64,000 nt of DNA from Rufibacter psychrotolerans (GCF_016924645.1 NZ_JAFFJV010000020.1:1-64000); one strand, 5' to 3'. Numbered from the stretch's first letter, positions 24,491 to 33,253 are shown. Notes: generated by a model from the sequence alone, not told the origin. Made by a program: numbers and translations.

Positions 24491-25569
24491 GTAACACATA
24501 CGGATCCATTTTCCGGATCACCACCTTTGGGGAATCGCACGGTACGGCCGTTGGCGTAATCATTGACGGCTGCCCCGCCGGACTGCCCATCACCGTAGAG
24601 GAAATTCAGGCCGCCCTGGACCGCCGCCGCCCCGGCCAATCCAAGATCACCACACCCCGCGACGAGAAAGACCAGGTGCAGATCCTGTCTGGCATCTTTA
24701 ACGGCCACACACAGGGCACGCCCATCGCCTTGGCGGTCTTCAACAAGGACCAGGCCAGCCATGACTACTCACACATAGAGAACGCTTACCGCCCCTCACA
24801 CGCAGACTACACCTATACCGCCAAATACGGCTCCCGCGACCATAGAGGCGGAGGCAGAAGTTCGGCCCGCGAGACCCTGGCCCGCGTGGCGGCCGGCGTT
24901 TTGGCCCAGAAGTTTTTGGCCCTGCAGGGCATCAAAATCACAGCCTACGTGTCGCAGGTGGGGCCCATTCATGCACCAGCCGATTACAGCCAGCTGGACC
25001 TGGAGCAGGTAGACAACACCATTGTGCGCTGTCCGCACCCCGAGACCGCCCAGGCCATGATCCAGCTCATTGAAGAAACCCGCGACAAGCTGGATACCAT
25101 TGGCGGCGTGGTTTCCTGCGTGATCAAAGGCGTGCCCGCCGGCTTAGGCGAGCCGGTTTTTGACAAACTGCACGCCGAGTTGGGCAAGGCCATGCTGAGC
25201 ATCAACGCCGTGAAAGGCTTTGAGTACGGCAGTGGCTTTGAGGGGGTGAGCATGTACGGCTCGCAGCACAATGATGTCTTTTACACCGATGAGGCCGGCC
25301 AGGTGAAAACCCGCACCAACCACTCTGGCGGTATCCAGGGCGGCATTTCCAACGGGCAGGATATTTACTTTAAGGTAGCCTTTAAACCAGTGGCTACCAT
25401 TCTGCAGCCGCAGACCAGCATTGACCAAAGCGGCCAGGAAATCACGCTGCAGGGCAAGGGCCGGCATGATCCCTGCGTGCTGCCGAGGGCGGTGCCTATT
25501 GTGGATGCCATGGCGGCCTTGGTGCTCGCTGATTTTGTGTTGCGGCAACGCACGAATAGAGTAGATTAG
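24487..25569 (+). CDS. aroC: Chorismate synthase
   Basis: A 360-residue enzyme for the last shikimate-pathway step, EPSP to chorismate, using reduced FMN. Family signatures are complete: TFGESHGTAVGVIIDG at the start, RRRPGQSKITTPRDE, the KYGSRDHRGGGRSSARET loop with active-site residues, and RTNHSGGIQGGISNGQ. The C-terminal block has RHDPCVLPRAVPIVDAM. Length is normal. The start overlaps the end of the BatD-like gene. A perfect P1 hairpin 7 bases after the stop probably forms the 3' end. Confidence 0.98.
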   Translation: MSNTYGSIFRITTFGESHGTAVGVIIDGCPAGLPITVEEIQAALDRRRPGQSKITTPRDEKDQVQILSGIFNGHTQGTPIALAVFNKDQASHDYSHIENAYRPSHADYTYTAKYGSRDHRGGGRSSARETLARVAAGVLAQKFLALQGIKITAYVSQVGPIHAPADYSQLDLEQVDNTIVRCPHPETAQAMIQLIEETRDKLDTIGGVVSCVIKGVPAGLGEPVFDKLHAELGKAMLSINAVKGFEYGSGFEGVSMYGSQHNDVFYTDEAGQVKTRTNHSGGIQGGISNGQDIYFKVAFKPVATILQPQTSIDQSGQEITLQGKGRHDPCVLPRAVPIVDAMAALVLADFVLRQRTNRVD

Positions 25570-25576
25570 AAGTGTG

Positions 25577-25610
25577 TTTCGGGCCTGTTTTCTGGAAAAC
25601 AGGCCCGAAA
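25577..25610. repeat. Palindromic element P1, copy 6 (perfect)
   Basis: 16-bp exact arms TTTCGGGCCTGTTTTC and GAAAACAGGCCCGAAA with a 2-base centre, 7 bases after the aroC stop. It could act as a hairpin at the aroC mRNA end, though no T-tract follows. Confidence 0.9.
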
Positions 25611-25639
25611 TGTATTAGGGCAATCTTCCTGTTCTCTTC

Positions 25640-25880
25640 TGGTTTGCCGTTGTTGATTTGGGGTTTTTGCTGGCGGGGTGCCGCTGGTCTATGGGCTTAT
25701 AGGCTGGGCTGTTGCATAGGTTGCTTGGTGCGCTCACGGCCGCGGGGCCTCGTCTTTGCCCCTCGCACTGCCCTTGCGGCCCATGCTTGCTGTCTGCTCT
25801 TTGTTTCTGGTCTTCTAGGGCCACAAGCGAGGCGCTCGAGCCAAAGACTGGAATCGGGATCTTCCAGCTGTTGCGTTGTA
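25640..25880 (-). repeat. Dispersed repeat D, copy 2 (repeat island 2)
   Basis: Reverse-complement copy of the 19527-19735 repeat. It shares the AGTCTTTGGCTCGAGCGCCT block, the CGGCCGCGGGGCC core and the flanking CTATGGGCTTATAGG type unit. An open frame of 103 codons crosses it, but it is repeat-derived. With the next two hairpins it fills the gene-free 25612-26160 interval. Confidence 0.8.
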
Positions 25881-25930
25881 TAGCAGCTGAGTTGCTAATC
25901 AATCTGTAATTGACCCCTACATTATTCTCT

Positions 25931-26004
25931 ATGGCGCGGATTTACTTCCGTGCCTAACCTGCTCCTCTTGGAAGTAGAAAGGCACGGAAGTAAATCCGCG
26001 CCAT
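25931..26004. repeat. Hairpin H1, copy 2
   Basis: 24-bp perfect arms (ATGGCGCGGATTTACTTCCG then TGCC; mirrored at 25981-26004) around a 26-base centre. Arm text is the same as copy 1. Confidence 0.85.
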
Positions 26005-26029
26005 TGGTAATATTAAAGATATTTCCTAT

Positions 26030-26079
26030 GGTTCAAGTATGTGACTTGGACCTACTAGGTGGGCAGTTTGTAACTGCCG
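26030..26079. repeat. Composite hairpin H2, copy 3 (inverted)
   Basis: GGTTCAAGTATGTGACTTGG followed by ACC, then GGCAGTTTGTAACTGCC. The two hairpins are in reverse order relative to copies 1 and 2, as expected for an inverted copy. Confidence 0.7.
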
Positions 26080-26167
26080 TGTCAAAATCCTTGGCAAGAA
26101 GAGGCAGAAACCAGCGCTAACCTGTACCAAAGGATTAGGAGCTTTTACATAGAACTATCACCAAAAA

Positions 26168-26223
26168 CGCAGAAGGTGTTTAGGAGCCGTTTTCTGAAAA
26201 ACAGCCCCTAAACACCTTCTGCG
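26168..26223 (-). terminator. Long hairpin with P1 core after the NhaD-type gene
   Basis: Outer arms CGCAGAAGGTGTTTA and TAAACACCTTCTGCG match perfectly and enclose a P1-like centre (GAGCCGTTTTC, GAAAAACAGCCCC). It lies 18 bases after the antiporter stop on the minus strand, so it may be its terminator or mRNA 3' end. Confidence 0.7.
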
Positions 26224-26240
26224 TTCTCTGGAAAATTACC

Positions 26241-27617
26241 TTACAGGATCACCAGGGCCCAGACCAGCGCTAAGACCGGGAGCAGGTACACCAGGGAGTA
26301 TTTGAAGACATACTGGAAGAACGGTGGCATTTTAATGCCGGCCTGCTCGGCAATGGCCTTTACCATGAAGTTAGGGCCGTTGCCAATGTAGGTCATCGCC
26401 CCGAAGAGCACGGCGCCAATGGAGATGGCCTCTAGCACCAGCAGGGTTTCTGGCGATTGGCCCAGGCCGTAGGCGAACTGCTGCACCTGGGCGGTGTCGG
26501 CGTAGTTCATGTGGTATTTGGCCATGCCCAGCGACAGGAAGTTGGCGTAGGTAGGCGCGTTGTCCAGCACACCCGAGAGGGAGCCGGTTACCCAGTAAAA
26601 CACCGTGGGGGTAAGCTTGGCCGCGAACTCAGGGGAAGAGGCCAGTTCGGCGGACAGTTGCAGGGCAGGCATCATGGTGAAGAAAATTCCGAAGAACAGG
26701 AACACCACTTCTAGGATGGGGTCAAACGAAAAGTGGTTTCCGTTGAGGGCCGTGCGGCTGGCAAACTTAAAGCAAAGCAAAGCGGCCGTTAACTGCACCA
26801 ACTCCCGCACAAATGACACCTTAATGCCGCCTTCCATAGGAATATAAGGCAGCCATTCATAGGTGGCAGGGTTCAGGAACGTGGCGCCAATGATCACCAC
26901 CAGCCAAAGGAGGTTGCGCTTGCCGGTGAAGAAGAACTCGGTTTTGGCCTCAATCTTGGCTTGTACCTCGGCCTTAGGGGTAAAGCTCGGTTTGTTGCGG
27001 CTATCCAGAATGTAGAAGATAAGGCACAGCAGGCTCACCGCGATCGCCCAAGGGGTGAACAGGTGCTGCAGGGTCCAGAAGAACGGCACTCCCTTCAGGA
27101 ACCCGATGAACAGGGGAGGGTCGCCCAAGGGCGTCAGCAAACCGCCGGCATTGCTCACAATGAAAATAAAGAAGACAATCTGGTAAGGCTTGATGCGGTG
27201 GTTGTTCAGCCTGATAAAGGGCCTGATGAGTAGGAGCGAGGCCCCGGTGGTTCCAATCACGTTGGCAATCACGGCCCCAAACAGCATAATGCCCACGTTG
27301 ATAAGGGGCGTAGCGTTGGCATTGGCGTTGATGTAGATGCCCCCGGCAGCAATGTAGAGCGAGCTCAGCAAAATGGCGAACGAGGCGTACTCCGCCAGGG
27401 TCTCGGCGGGCAGGTGGTGGTCATGCAGCACAAAAAGGTAGTAGGCCAGCACCAGCAGCCCCAGACTCACGGCAATGGTTTTGTAGTGTTTGTGCCAGAA
27501 GTGGGGGAAGAAAATAGGTCCGGTGGCAATCAAGCCAATGAGCAGGGCAAAAGGAGTAATCAGGAAACCAGGCACGTCTGGCGGGGTGGCAGCCAGGAGC
27601 AGGGTGGCGTTGAGCAT
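26241..27617 (-). CDS. Na+/H+ antiporter, NhaD/ArsB-CitT type
   Basis: A 458-residue membrane protein with about 12 helices. The ion-transporter superfamily repeats are visible: VIANVIGTTGASLLLIRPF, SNAGGLLTPLGDPPLFIGFL, and in the second half GSLSGVLDNAPTYANF and AMTYIGNGPNFMVKAI. The paired N-x-x-G-T and D-N-A-P motifs are typical of NhaD-like sodium:proton antiporters used in pH and salt balance. The ATG at 27617 is chosen; the longer frame adds 30 residues with no membrane character. A P1 copy lies 63 bases upstream. It is a monocistronic gene facing away from nfu. Confidence 0.85.
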   Translation of the reverse strand: MLNATLLLAATPPDVPGFLITPFALLIGLIATGPIFFPHFWHKHYKTIAVSLGLLVLAYYLFVLHDHHLPAETLAEYASFAILLSSLYIAAGGIYINANANATPLINVGIMLFGAVIANVIGTTGASLLLIRPFIRLNNHRIKPYQIVFFIFIVSNAGGLLTPLGDPPLFIGFLKGVPFFWTLQHLFTPWAIAVSLLCLIFYILDSRNKPSFTPKAEVQAKIEAKTEFFFTGKRNLLWLVVIIGATFLNPATYEWLPYIPMEGGIKVSFVRELVQLTAALLCFKFASRTALNGNHFSFDPILEVVFLFFGIFFTMMPALQLSAELASSPEFAAKLTPTVFYWVTGSLSGVLDNAPTYANFLSLGMAKYHMNYADTAQVQQFAYGLGQSPETLLVLEAISIGAVLFGAMTYIGNGPNFMVKAIAEQAGIKMPPFFQYVFKYSLVYLLPVLALVWALVIL

Positions 27618-27684
27618 AGGGGCGTGGTTAAGTGAACAATCTGGATAGAGGGGTAAAGTTACGGTTTCTGCTGAAAAGCGGGGG

Positions 27685-27722
27685 CGTTTTAGGGCCGGTT
27701 TTGGCAAACCAGGCCCAAAACG
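27685..27722. repeat. Palindromic element P1, copy 7
   Basis: CGTTTTAGGGCCGGTTTTG and CAAACCAGGCCCAAAACG with one base between; two mismatches. It lies in the divergent promoter region of the antiporter and nfu. Confidence 0.8.
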
Positions 27723-27771
27723 CAGAAAGGCGGTAGCAATAAAGTAACTATCAGGTATGAGAATTTCTCGC

Positions 27772-27779
27772 TAATTTTG
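27772..27779 (+). promoter_or_regulatory. -7 element of nfu
   Basis: TAATTTTG fits TAnnTTTG exactly, 49 bases before the ATG. The -33 TTG is not evident. Confidence 0.5.
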
Positions 27780-27828
27780 GAAACTTAAACTCCTGACCGT
27801 AAGTTTTTACTATAAATAGAAGAGAACC

Positions 27829-28446
27829 ATGACTGATAATACAACCAAGCCGGTATCTGTGTACGCCGAGGCCAACCCTAACCCGGAGTCAATGAAGTTT
27901 GTCCTGAACTCAACCCTGTTGGGCGAAGGCGGAAGTGTGGATTACCCAACCGTGGAAAGTGCGGTGGACTCTCCGTTCGCCCAGGAACTGTTCAATTTTG
28001 ACTATGTGTCAAGGGTGTTCATCGCGAGCAACTTTGTGACCATCACCAAGAACTCTCCGGTGCAGTGGGCGCACCTTATCCCAGAGCTCAGAACCTTTAT
28101 CAAATCGTACGTGGAAGCAGGTGGGCCTATTTTCATAGGCAATCCGGTAACCAACAGCGCCGCATCGGCCGCTGCCGAGGTTCCCGCTGATCTTTCTGCC
28201 GAAGACTCAGAGATCTCACAGAAAGTGATTGACCTGCTGGAGAACTACGTGCGCCCGGCGGTAGAGCAAGACGGCGGAAACATTACCTTCCGCTCGTACA
28301 AAGAAGGCGTGGTAACCGTGAACCTGCAGGGCTCGTGCAGCGGCTGCCCCTCTGCCACCGTTACCCTGAAAGCCGGTATTGAGAACCTGCTCAAGCGCAT
28401 GGTGCCTGAAGTACAAGAAGTAGTGGCCGAGGGAGTAGTCCTGTAA
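27829..28446 (+). CDS. nfu: Nfu-type iron-sulfur carrier (Nfu_N + NifU C-terminal domain)
   Basis: A 205-residue protein. Residues about 10-98 form the Nfu_N domain (EANPNPESMKFVLN, FVTITKNSPVQWAHL). A low-complexity Ala/Glu linker (about 105-125) leads to the NifU C-terminal domain with the cluster ligands in GSCSGCPSATVTLKAGIE. Nfu proteins hold and deliver 4Fe-4S clusters to client enzymes. The domain order is the same as in eukaryotic Nfu1 and A-type bacterial Nfu. It is monocistronic with its own promoter and a strong terminator. Confidence 0.93.
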   Translation: MTDNTTKPVSVYAEANPNPESMKFVLNSTLLGEGGSVDYPTVESAVDSPFAQELFNFDYVSRVFIASNFVTITKNSPVQWAHLIPELRTFIKSYVEAGGPIFIGNPVTNSAASAAAEVPADLSAEDSEISQKVIDLLENYVRPAVEQDGGNITFRSYKEGVVTVNLQGSCSGCPSATVTLKAGIENLLKRMVPEVQEVVAEGVVL

Positions 28447-28468
28447 GCCCTTAAACATACGCAACCTT

Positions 28469-28504
28469 AAAGCCCCGGCAAGCCCTCTTGCCGGGGCTTT
28501 TTTG
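28469..28504 (+). terminator. Terminator of nfu
   Basis: AAAGCCCCGGCAAG / CTTGCCGGGGCTTT with a 4-base loop and a further run of T. Confidence 0.95.
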
Positions 28505-28579
28505 TCTCTAAGGAGCGGGACCAGGTTGGCACCAGCGGCACCAGGCCAGCTACATACAGTACCTGCTCTGCGATGAGGG

Positions 28580-28619
28580 CTGTTTCTGGCCCAAATTCCT
28601 GAAAACAGGCCTGAAACAG
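28580..28619. repeat. Palindromic element P1, copy 8
   Basis: CTGTTTCTGGCCCAAATTC, CT, GAAAACAGGCCTGAAACAG. Outer 7 bp match, with a decayed left inner arm. It lies in the empty stretch before the POT transporter gene. Confidence 0.75.
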
Positions 28620-28780
28620 AGATTTGTCGACAACTGGCGGCATCCGGAGCGGCAGGATTTGCGCCCGTTGCGGGGCTCGCTTCTTTGTAGAACTATGGCA
28701 AGCTTTTATTACAAACTTTTCAGCTGTTTCAACTTTATCGTCAGTTTTTCTTACTTTCAAAGCTGACTAAATCTTCTACA

Positions 28781-30427
28781 ATGTCAGCATCTGGTTCCAA
28801 GCACCCTAAAGGGTTGTATTACCTCTTTTTAGCCGAAATGTGGGAACGCTTCGGCTATTACCTCATGATTGGGATATTCTTTCTGTACATGATTGATACC
28901 CAAAGCGGCGGGTTGGCCATGCCCAAAGACCAAGCCTCTGATATCTACGGCACCTTCATTGCCCTTGTGTTCTTAACCCCTTTCATTGGGGGCCTGTTGG
29001 CCGATAGGTTACTGGGTTACCGTCTGTCCATCACCATTGGCGGCGTGCTGATGGGGCTGGGCTACTGCGGCCTGGCGGTGCCCGGCGAGACGTTCTTCTT
29101 CCTGTCCATGGCACTCATCATCATCGGGAACGGTTTCTTCAAGGCCAACATCTCCACCCTGCTGGGCAACCTGTACTCAGAGCCGCAGTACCTTCCGCAG
29201 AAAGATGCCGGGTACAACATCTTCTACATGGGCATTAACGTGGGGGCCTTTATCTGCAACTTTGTGGCCGCCTACCTGCGCAACACCTACGGCTGGGGCT
29301 TCGCGTTCCTGGCGGCGGGCGTGGGCATGTTCATTGGCCTCATCATCTTCTGGGCCGGTAACAAAACCCACAAAGCGTATGACATCCGCAAGCCGGCCCA
29401 ACCGCACGACATGCCGCTCTGGAGGGTGTTTGGCCTGGTGATTGTGCCCGCCGTGGTGGTGGGTATCCTGAGCTGGGTGCTCATTCCCGGCGACGTGTTC
29501 GGGTCTGACTCTACCGATGCCTTTATTTTTGGTTCTATTCCCATCCTGCTGTTCTACGTAAGCCTTTGGGCCCGGGCCTCGGCCGAGGACAAGAAGCCCA
29601 TTGCCGCCCTGCTTTCCATCTTTGCGGTGGTAATTGTGTTCTGGGGCGTGTTCAAGCAGAATGGCACCGCCCTTACCACCTGGGCCGAGTACTACACCGA
29701 CCGCGGCTTGCCTGAGTGGCTGGAAAAACCGGCCGAATCCCTGGGCATGGTGCAGAAGGTAGACGCCACCCCAACTACCGTCCCTGACTTTGACGCCGCT
29801 TTCCGCACCCGCACCGATGCCGAGGGCAAAGTCATCACCAAAGAAGGCGTAGAGCCCTACTTGAACAACCTGGACCGCGAAGAGTGGCCCCAGGAAGGCG
29901 ACTCTCTCTCCCTCATCTCCACCGAGCTCTTCCAGTCCATCAACCCGTTCTTCGTGATTACTCTTACGCCCTTGGTGGTGGCCTTCTGGGGCTTTATGCG
30001 CCGGCGTGGCAAGGAACCCAGCACCCCGGGCAAGATGGCCCTGGGGCTCTTTATCACGGGCCTTTCCACCCTGGTGATGGTGGGAGCTGTTTGGGCAGGC
30101 GGTAACGGCCAGGACAAGGTTTCCAGCATGTGGCTGGTGGGTACCTATTTTGTGGTCACCCTGGGCGAGCTTTGCCTGAGCCCCATGGGCTTGTCTCTGG
30201 TGTCAAAAGTGAGCCCGCCGCGCCTTACTGCTCTCCTAATGGGAGGCTGGTTCATTGCAACCTCCATCGGGAACAAGTTATCGGGTATCCTGGCCAGCCT
30301 GTGGGACAAGTACGATGACAAGTCTTACTTCTTCTGGGTGAACTTCGCGGTAACCGTGTCCGCCGCCCTGGTGCTGTTGCTCATGCTGAAGTGGCTACGC
30401 CGCATCATGGAGAAGCCGGCAGCTTAG
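28781..30427 (+). CDS. Proton-dependent oligopeptide transporter (POT/PTR2, MFS)
   Basis: A 548-residue major facilitator with about 14 helices. It carries the POT signature ExxER in AEMWERFGYYLMIG (helix 1), the PTR2 motif region GGLLADRLLGYR, and NGFFKANISTLLGNLY. A second conserved block is GTYFVVTLGELCLSPMGLSLVSK. These transporters import di- and tripeptides with protons. An extended loop (about 315-375, acidic, with DREEWPQEGD) separates the two halves. The promoter area has TACTTTCA at 28752. A long hairpin follows the stop. Confidence 0.92.
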   Translation: MSASGSKHPKGLYYLFLAEMWERFGYYLMIGIFFLYMIDTQSGGLAMPKDQASDIYGTFIALVFLTPFIGGLLADRLLGYRLSITIGGVLMGLGYCGLAVPGETFFFLSMALIIIGNGFFKANISTLLGNLYSEPQYLPQKDAGYNIFYMGINVGAFICNFVAAYLRNTYGWGFAFLAAGVGMFIGLIIFWAGNKTHKAYDIRKPAQPHDMPLWRVFGLVIVPAVVVGILSWVLIPGDVFGSDSTDAFIFGSIPILLFYVSLWARASAEDKKPIAALLSIFAVVIVFWGVFKQNGTALTTWAEYYTDRGLPEWLEKPAESLGMVQKVDATPTTVPDFDAAFRTRTDAEGKVITKEGVEPYLNNLDREEWPQEGDSLSLISTELFQSINPFFVITLTPLVVAFWGFMRRRGKEPSTPGKMALGLFITGLSTLVMVGAVWAGGNGQDKVSSMWLVGTYFVVTLGELCLSPMGLSLVSKVSPPRLTALLMGGWFIATSIGNKLSGILASLWDKYDDKSYFFWVNFAVTVSAALVLLLMLKWLRRIMEKPAA

Positions 30428-30450
30428 CGGGCCGGTATCCCAAAACAAAG

Positions 30451-30523
30451 TCGCCTCTTTGGTTTTCACCTTGTTGACCTGCAGTTGCTGGTACAGACAA
30501 GAAAGAAACCAAAGAGGCGATTT
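30451..30523. terminator. Inverted repeat between convergent POT and CNT genes
   Basis: TCGCCTCTTTGGTTT pairs with AAACCAAAGAGGCGA across a loop of about 43 bases, then TTTAGTTT. It probably serves as the terminator for the POT gene. Confidence 0.65.
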
Positions 30524-30598
30524 AGTTTACGGCCATCCCAAAGGGTGCCGTGGTAGAAAGAACGTAAGGAAAAAGGGCAGGTCCTTACCAATTCCCTG

Positions 30599-31873
30599 CT
30601 ACAGCAGAATACCCGCCAGTGAGGCCGATAAATAAGAGGCCAGAGTGCCGCAGATCAGGGCTTTTACGCCCAGGGCGGCCAGGTCTTTCCGGCGCTCGGG
30701 GACCAGCTGGCCAATGCCGCCCACCTGAATGGCAATAGAGCTGAAATTAGCGAAGCCGCACAGCGCAAAGGAGGTAATTACCAGGGTTTTAGGGTGCAGG
30801 TTGGCTTTCATGGCGGTCAGGTCCAGGTAGGCCACAAACTCATTGATCACCATCTTGGTGCCCATGAGCGAGCCCGCCGCGAAGATGTCCTTGGCCGGTA
30901 CGCCCATGGCCCAGGCAAACAGGGAAAATACGCTGCCCAGAATGCTTTTCAGGCTCAGGTGCTCCAGCGGAATGCCAATGGCGTCCAATGACAGGCCCAA
31001 ACCGGCCAGGAACGTGCCCACAAAGCCCAGGAAATAGTCGGCCAGGGCCACCAGCGCAATAAAGCCTACCAGCATGGCCACCACGTTCAGGCCCACTCGC
31101 AGTCCGTCTGAGGCGCCGTGTGAGATGGCGTCTACCAGGTTGGCGTCCTGCTTCTTCACCTCAATGCCCACTTTGCCCTTGGTTTCAGACACCTCGGTCT
31201 CGGGGAACACAATCTTGGAGATCACCAGAGCCCCTGGGGCCGCCATGAGGCTGGCCGCGATCAGGTACTCGGCGGGCACGCCCAAGGCAATGTACACGGC
31301 CATCACGCCCCCGGCAATACAGGCCATGCTGCCCGCCATGGAGGCCAGCAACTCTGAGTTGGTCATGGTGCCCAGGTAGGGCTTGATCATGATTTGGGCC
31401 TCTACCTGGCCCACAAACACGCTGGCCACGTTTGACACCGCCTCACTACCGCTCACGCCCATGAGTTTGTGCACGCCCCGGGCCACCACCGACACAACGC
31501 GCTGCATGAGGCCCACATGGTAGGCAATGCTCACCAGCACGGCTACAAAGATGATGGTGGGCACAATCTTGAAGAAGAAAATCACGTCATTGCCCACGCC
31601 AAAGGCGCGGTCCATTTTCTCTTTGTTCACCAGCGCGCCAAATACAAACTCGGCGCCCCGGTCTGAGAAGTTCAGGATTTTGGTGATAAAATAACCCAGT
31701 CGCTCAAAGATCATCTGGCCAAAGGGCACTTTCAGGATAAAGAACGCAAGCCCCACCTGTAGCAGAAGCCCTACGGAGACCAGGCGCAGGTTAATGGCCT
31801 TGCGGTTGTTGGAAAGCAGGAAAGCAATGCCCAGGATCAGCGCAATGCCAATCAGGCCGGTAAAACGGTTCAT
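30599..31873 (-). CDS. Concentrative nucleoside transporter (NupC/CNT family)
   Basis: A 424-residue membrane protein of the Na+- or H+-coupled nucleoside symporters. It shows the CNT order: N-terminal helices, then the core with VGNDVIFFFKIVPTIIF, GVSGSEAVSNVASVFVGQVEAQIMIKPYL, MAGSMACIAGGVMAVYIALGVP, and the C-terminal GTKMVINEFVAYLDL and TSFALCGFANFSSIAIQVGGIG (each a known substrate/ion-site region). The start at 31873 removes 27 non-membrane residues. It lies 28 bases after exbD on the same strand, so it is probably the last gene of an exbB-exbD-nupC transcript. Confidence 0.93.
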   Translation of the reverse strand: MNRFTGLIGIALILGIAFLLSNNRKAINLRLVSVGLLLQVGLAFFILKVPFGQMIFERLGYFITKILNFSDRGAEFVFGALVNKEKMDRAFGVGNDVIFFFKIVPTIIFVAVLVSIAYHVGLMQRVVSVVARGVHKLMGVSGSEAVSNVASVFVGQVEAQIMIKPYLGTMTNSELLASMAGSMACIAGGVMAVYIALGVPAEYLIAASLMAAPGALVISKIVFPETEVSETKGKVGIEVKKQDANLVDAISHGASDGLRVGLNVVAMLVGFIALVALADYFLGFVGTFLAGLGLSLDAIGIPLEHLSLKSILGSVFSLFAWAMGVPAKDIFAAGSLMGTKMVINEFVAYLDLTAMKANLHPKTLVITSFALCGFANFSSIAIQVGGIGQLVPERRKDLAALGVKALICGTLASYLSASLAGILL

Positions 31874-31901
31874 AAAAGAAATAAAGGGTATAGAAAGAGA
31901 T

Positions 31902-32300
31902 TTAGTTGGTTTTCTCTGTGGCGATGACCATCTGGAGTTTGTTCTTGTTGACAATATCCACCACCTTGACCAGGTCGTTCACCTGAATGGTGCGGTCTAT
32001 CCGCAGCACGACCGATGGCTTGTTGACCTCGCTGCCCACCCGGGCCAGGTGGCGCTCCAGCCCCTCAAAAGAGACCGGCTCTTTCTCAATGAAGTAGTTG
32101 AGGTGGGCGTTCACGGTCACGTTCAGGATCTGCTTGGGTATGTTCTGGGTGTGCCGGGCCTGGGGCAGCAGCAGTTTAATGGCTGTGGGGCTGGCCAGGG
32201 TGGAGATGATCAGAAAGAACAGCATCAGGAAGAACAGGATGTCTGACAGGGAGGCTGCTTCCACCACGGCGCCGTGGCGCTTAGTTTTCCTGAAGTTCAT
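31902..32300 (-). CDS. exbD: ExbD/TolR-type biopolymer transport protein
   Basis: A 132-residue protein with one N-terminal membrane helix carrying the key acidic residue (SLSDILFFLMLFFLI, Asp20), followed by a periplasmic domain (VTVNAHLNYFIEKEPVSFEGL, VVLRIDRTIQVNDLVKVVDI). With ExbB it uses the proton gradient to energise TonB-dependent receptors or related machines. Its start overlaps the end of exbB by 20 bases, which indicates translational coupling. No tonB is adjacent. Confidence 0.88.
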   Translation of the reverse strand: MNFRKTKRHGAVVEAASLSDILFFLMLFFLIISTLASPTAIKLLLPQARHTQNIPKQILNVTVNAHLNYFIEKEPVSFEGLERHLARVGSEVNKPSVVLRIDRTIQVNDLVKVVDIVNKNKLQMVIATEKTN

Positions 32301-32970
32301 ACTGCGGTACTTTAAAGAGTAAATCCATGAAATGAATGGACACCACCTCCAGCTTGTTCACGGTTTTCTCCACCTGGGCGTGCAGCAGCGTATAGAACAC
32401 GTAGGCCAGCATGCCCACCACCAGACCGGCGGCAGAGGTAATCATCTTCTCGTAGATACCCCCGGCAATAATGCCAATGCTGATGTTGTCTGCCAGCGAA
32501 ATGTGGTAGAAGGCCTTGATCATGCCGGTAACGGTGCCCAGTAAGCCCATCATGGGGGCAATGGCGGCAATGACCGAGAGGTAGCCCATGTTCTTTTCCA
32601 TGCCGTACACTTCTACGTGGGCGGTGTTTTCAATAGCGCTTTCAATGTCTCGGGTGGAAGAGCCAATGCGGCTCAGGCCTTTTTCCAGCAGGCGCGCCAC
32701 GGGCGTGCCCGCCACCTGGCAAAGCGCCATGGCCTCCTGAACGCGGCCCTGCTGCACGTGGTGCTCAATGTTCCGCAGAAAGGCCTGGTCGGTTTTGCCG
32801 GCCGTTCTGAGGTAGAGCAGGCGTTCCACAAAAAAATAGAAGGCCGCCAGCGAGAGCAGCAGGATGGGAGCCATTACAAAGCCCCCTTTCAGCAATAAGT
32901 CAAACAGGGAGAGGCCGGCAGCTACCGGCTCAGTGGCGGGTACCTGGGCTAAGGGTGATAAAAGGAACAT
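32281..32970 (-). CDS. exbB: ExbB/TolQ/MotA-type proton channel protein
   Basis: A 229-residue protein with three membrane helices: FDLLLKGGFVMAPILLLSLAAFYFFVERL, then GYLSVIAAIAPMMGLLGTVTGMIKAF, and IITSAAGLVVGMLAYVF-like (each in split view). A cytoplasmic loop contains ALCQVAGTPVARLLEKGL, typical of the family. It forms the pentamer around ExbD. The ATG at 32970 gives a short periplasmic N-terminus; the longer frame adds 33 Cys/Pro/Ser-rich residues. It is the first gene of the transcript that continues into exbD and the nucleoside transporter. Confidence 0.9.
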   Translation of the reverse strand: MFLLSPLAQVPATEPVAAGLSLFDLLLKGGFVMAPILLLSLAAFYFFVERLLYLRTAGKTDQAFLRNIEHHVQQGRVQEAMALCQVAGTPVARLLEKGLSRIGSSTRDIESAIENTAHVEVYGMEKNMGYLSVIAAIAPMMGLLGTVTGMIKAFYHISLADNISIGIIAGGIYEKMITSAAGLVVGMLAYVFYTLLHAQVEKTVNKLEVVSIHFMDLLFKVPQYELQEN

Positions 32971-33142
32971 ACAGGTTCTTAATGTTTTAAGAGAATGGCT
33001 AGATCTGGGGCAGCATGAGCCGCCCGGTTTAAGAAAGCGGGGGAACGCACGGGGGGGGCTGGAACACACCGTTTAGTGCCGTACCAGGAAAAAGGAGGTG
33101 TATCACAGATGGCGCCACACACGCGGGCGCGCAGGCAAAGAG

Positions 33143-33180
33143 CGTTTTGGGCCTGTTTCTGGCAAAACGGCTCAAAAGCG
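33143..33180. repeat. Palindromic element P1, copy 9
   Basis: CGTTTTGGGCCTGTTTCTG then GCAAAACGGCTCAAAAGCG; lies between exbB and the upstream PNAP-tail gene. Confidence 0.75.
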
Positions 33181-33253
33181 CAGCAGCTTGTCTGGGGCGG
33201 CGCAAGCGAGAGCAGGCACCATCCGGGAACGAGAGAAGAAGGGGGATGAAAGG

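Noticed and set aside
25572..25883. A 103-codon plus-strand frame (and a relative at 19514-19765) with RSRPRG and QARRSSQRLESG
   Set aside because: Both frames are only the dispersed repeat D read through; the similarity is at DNA level and includes a P1 element.
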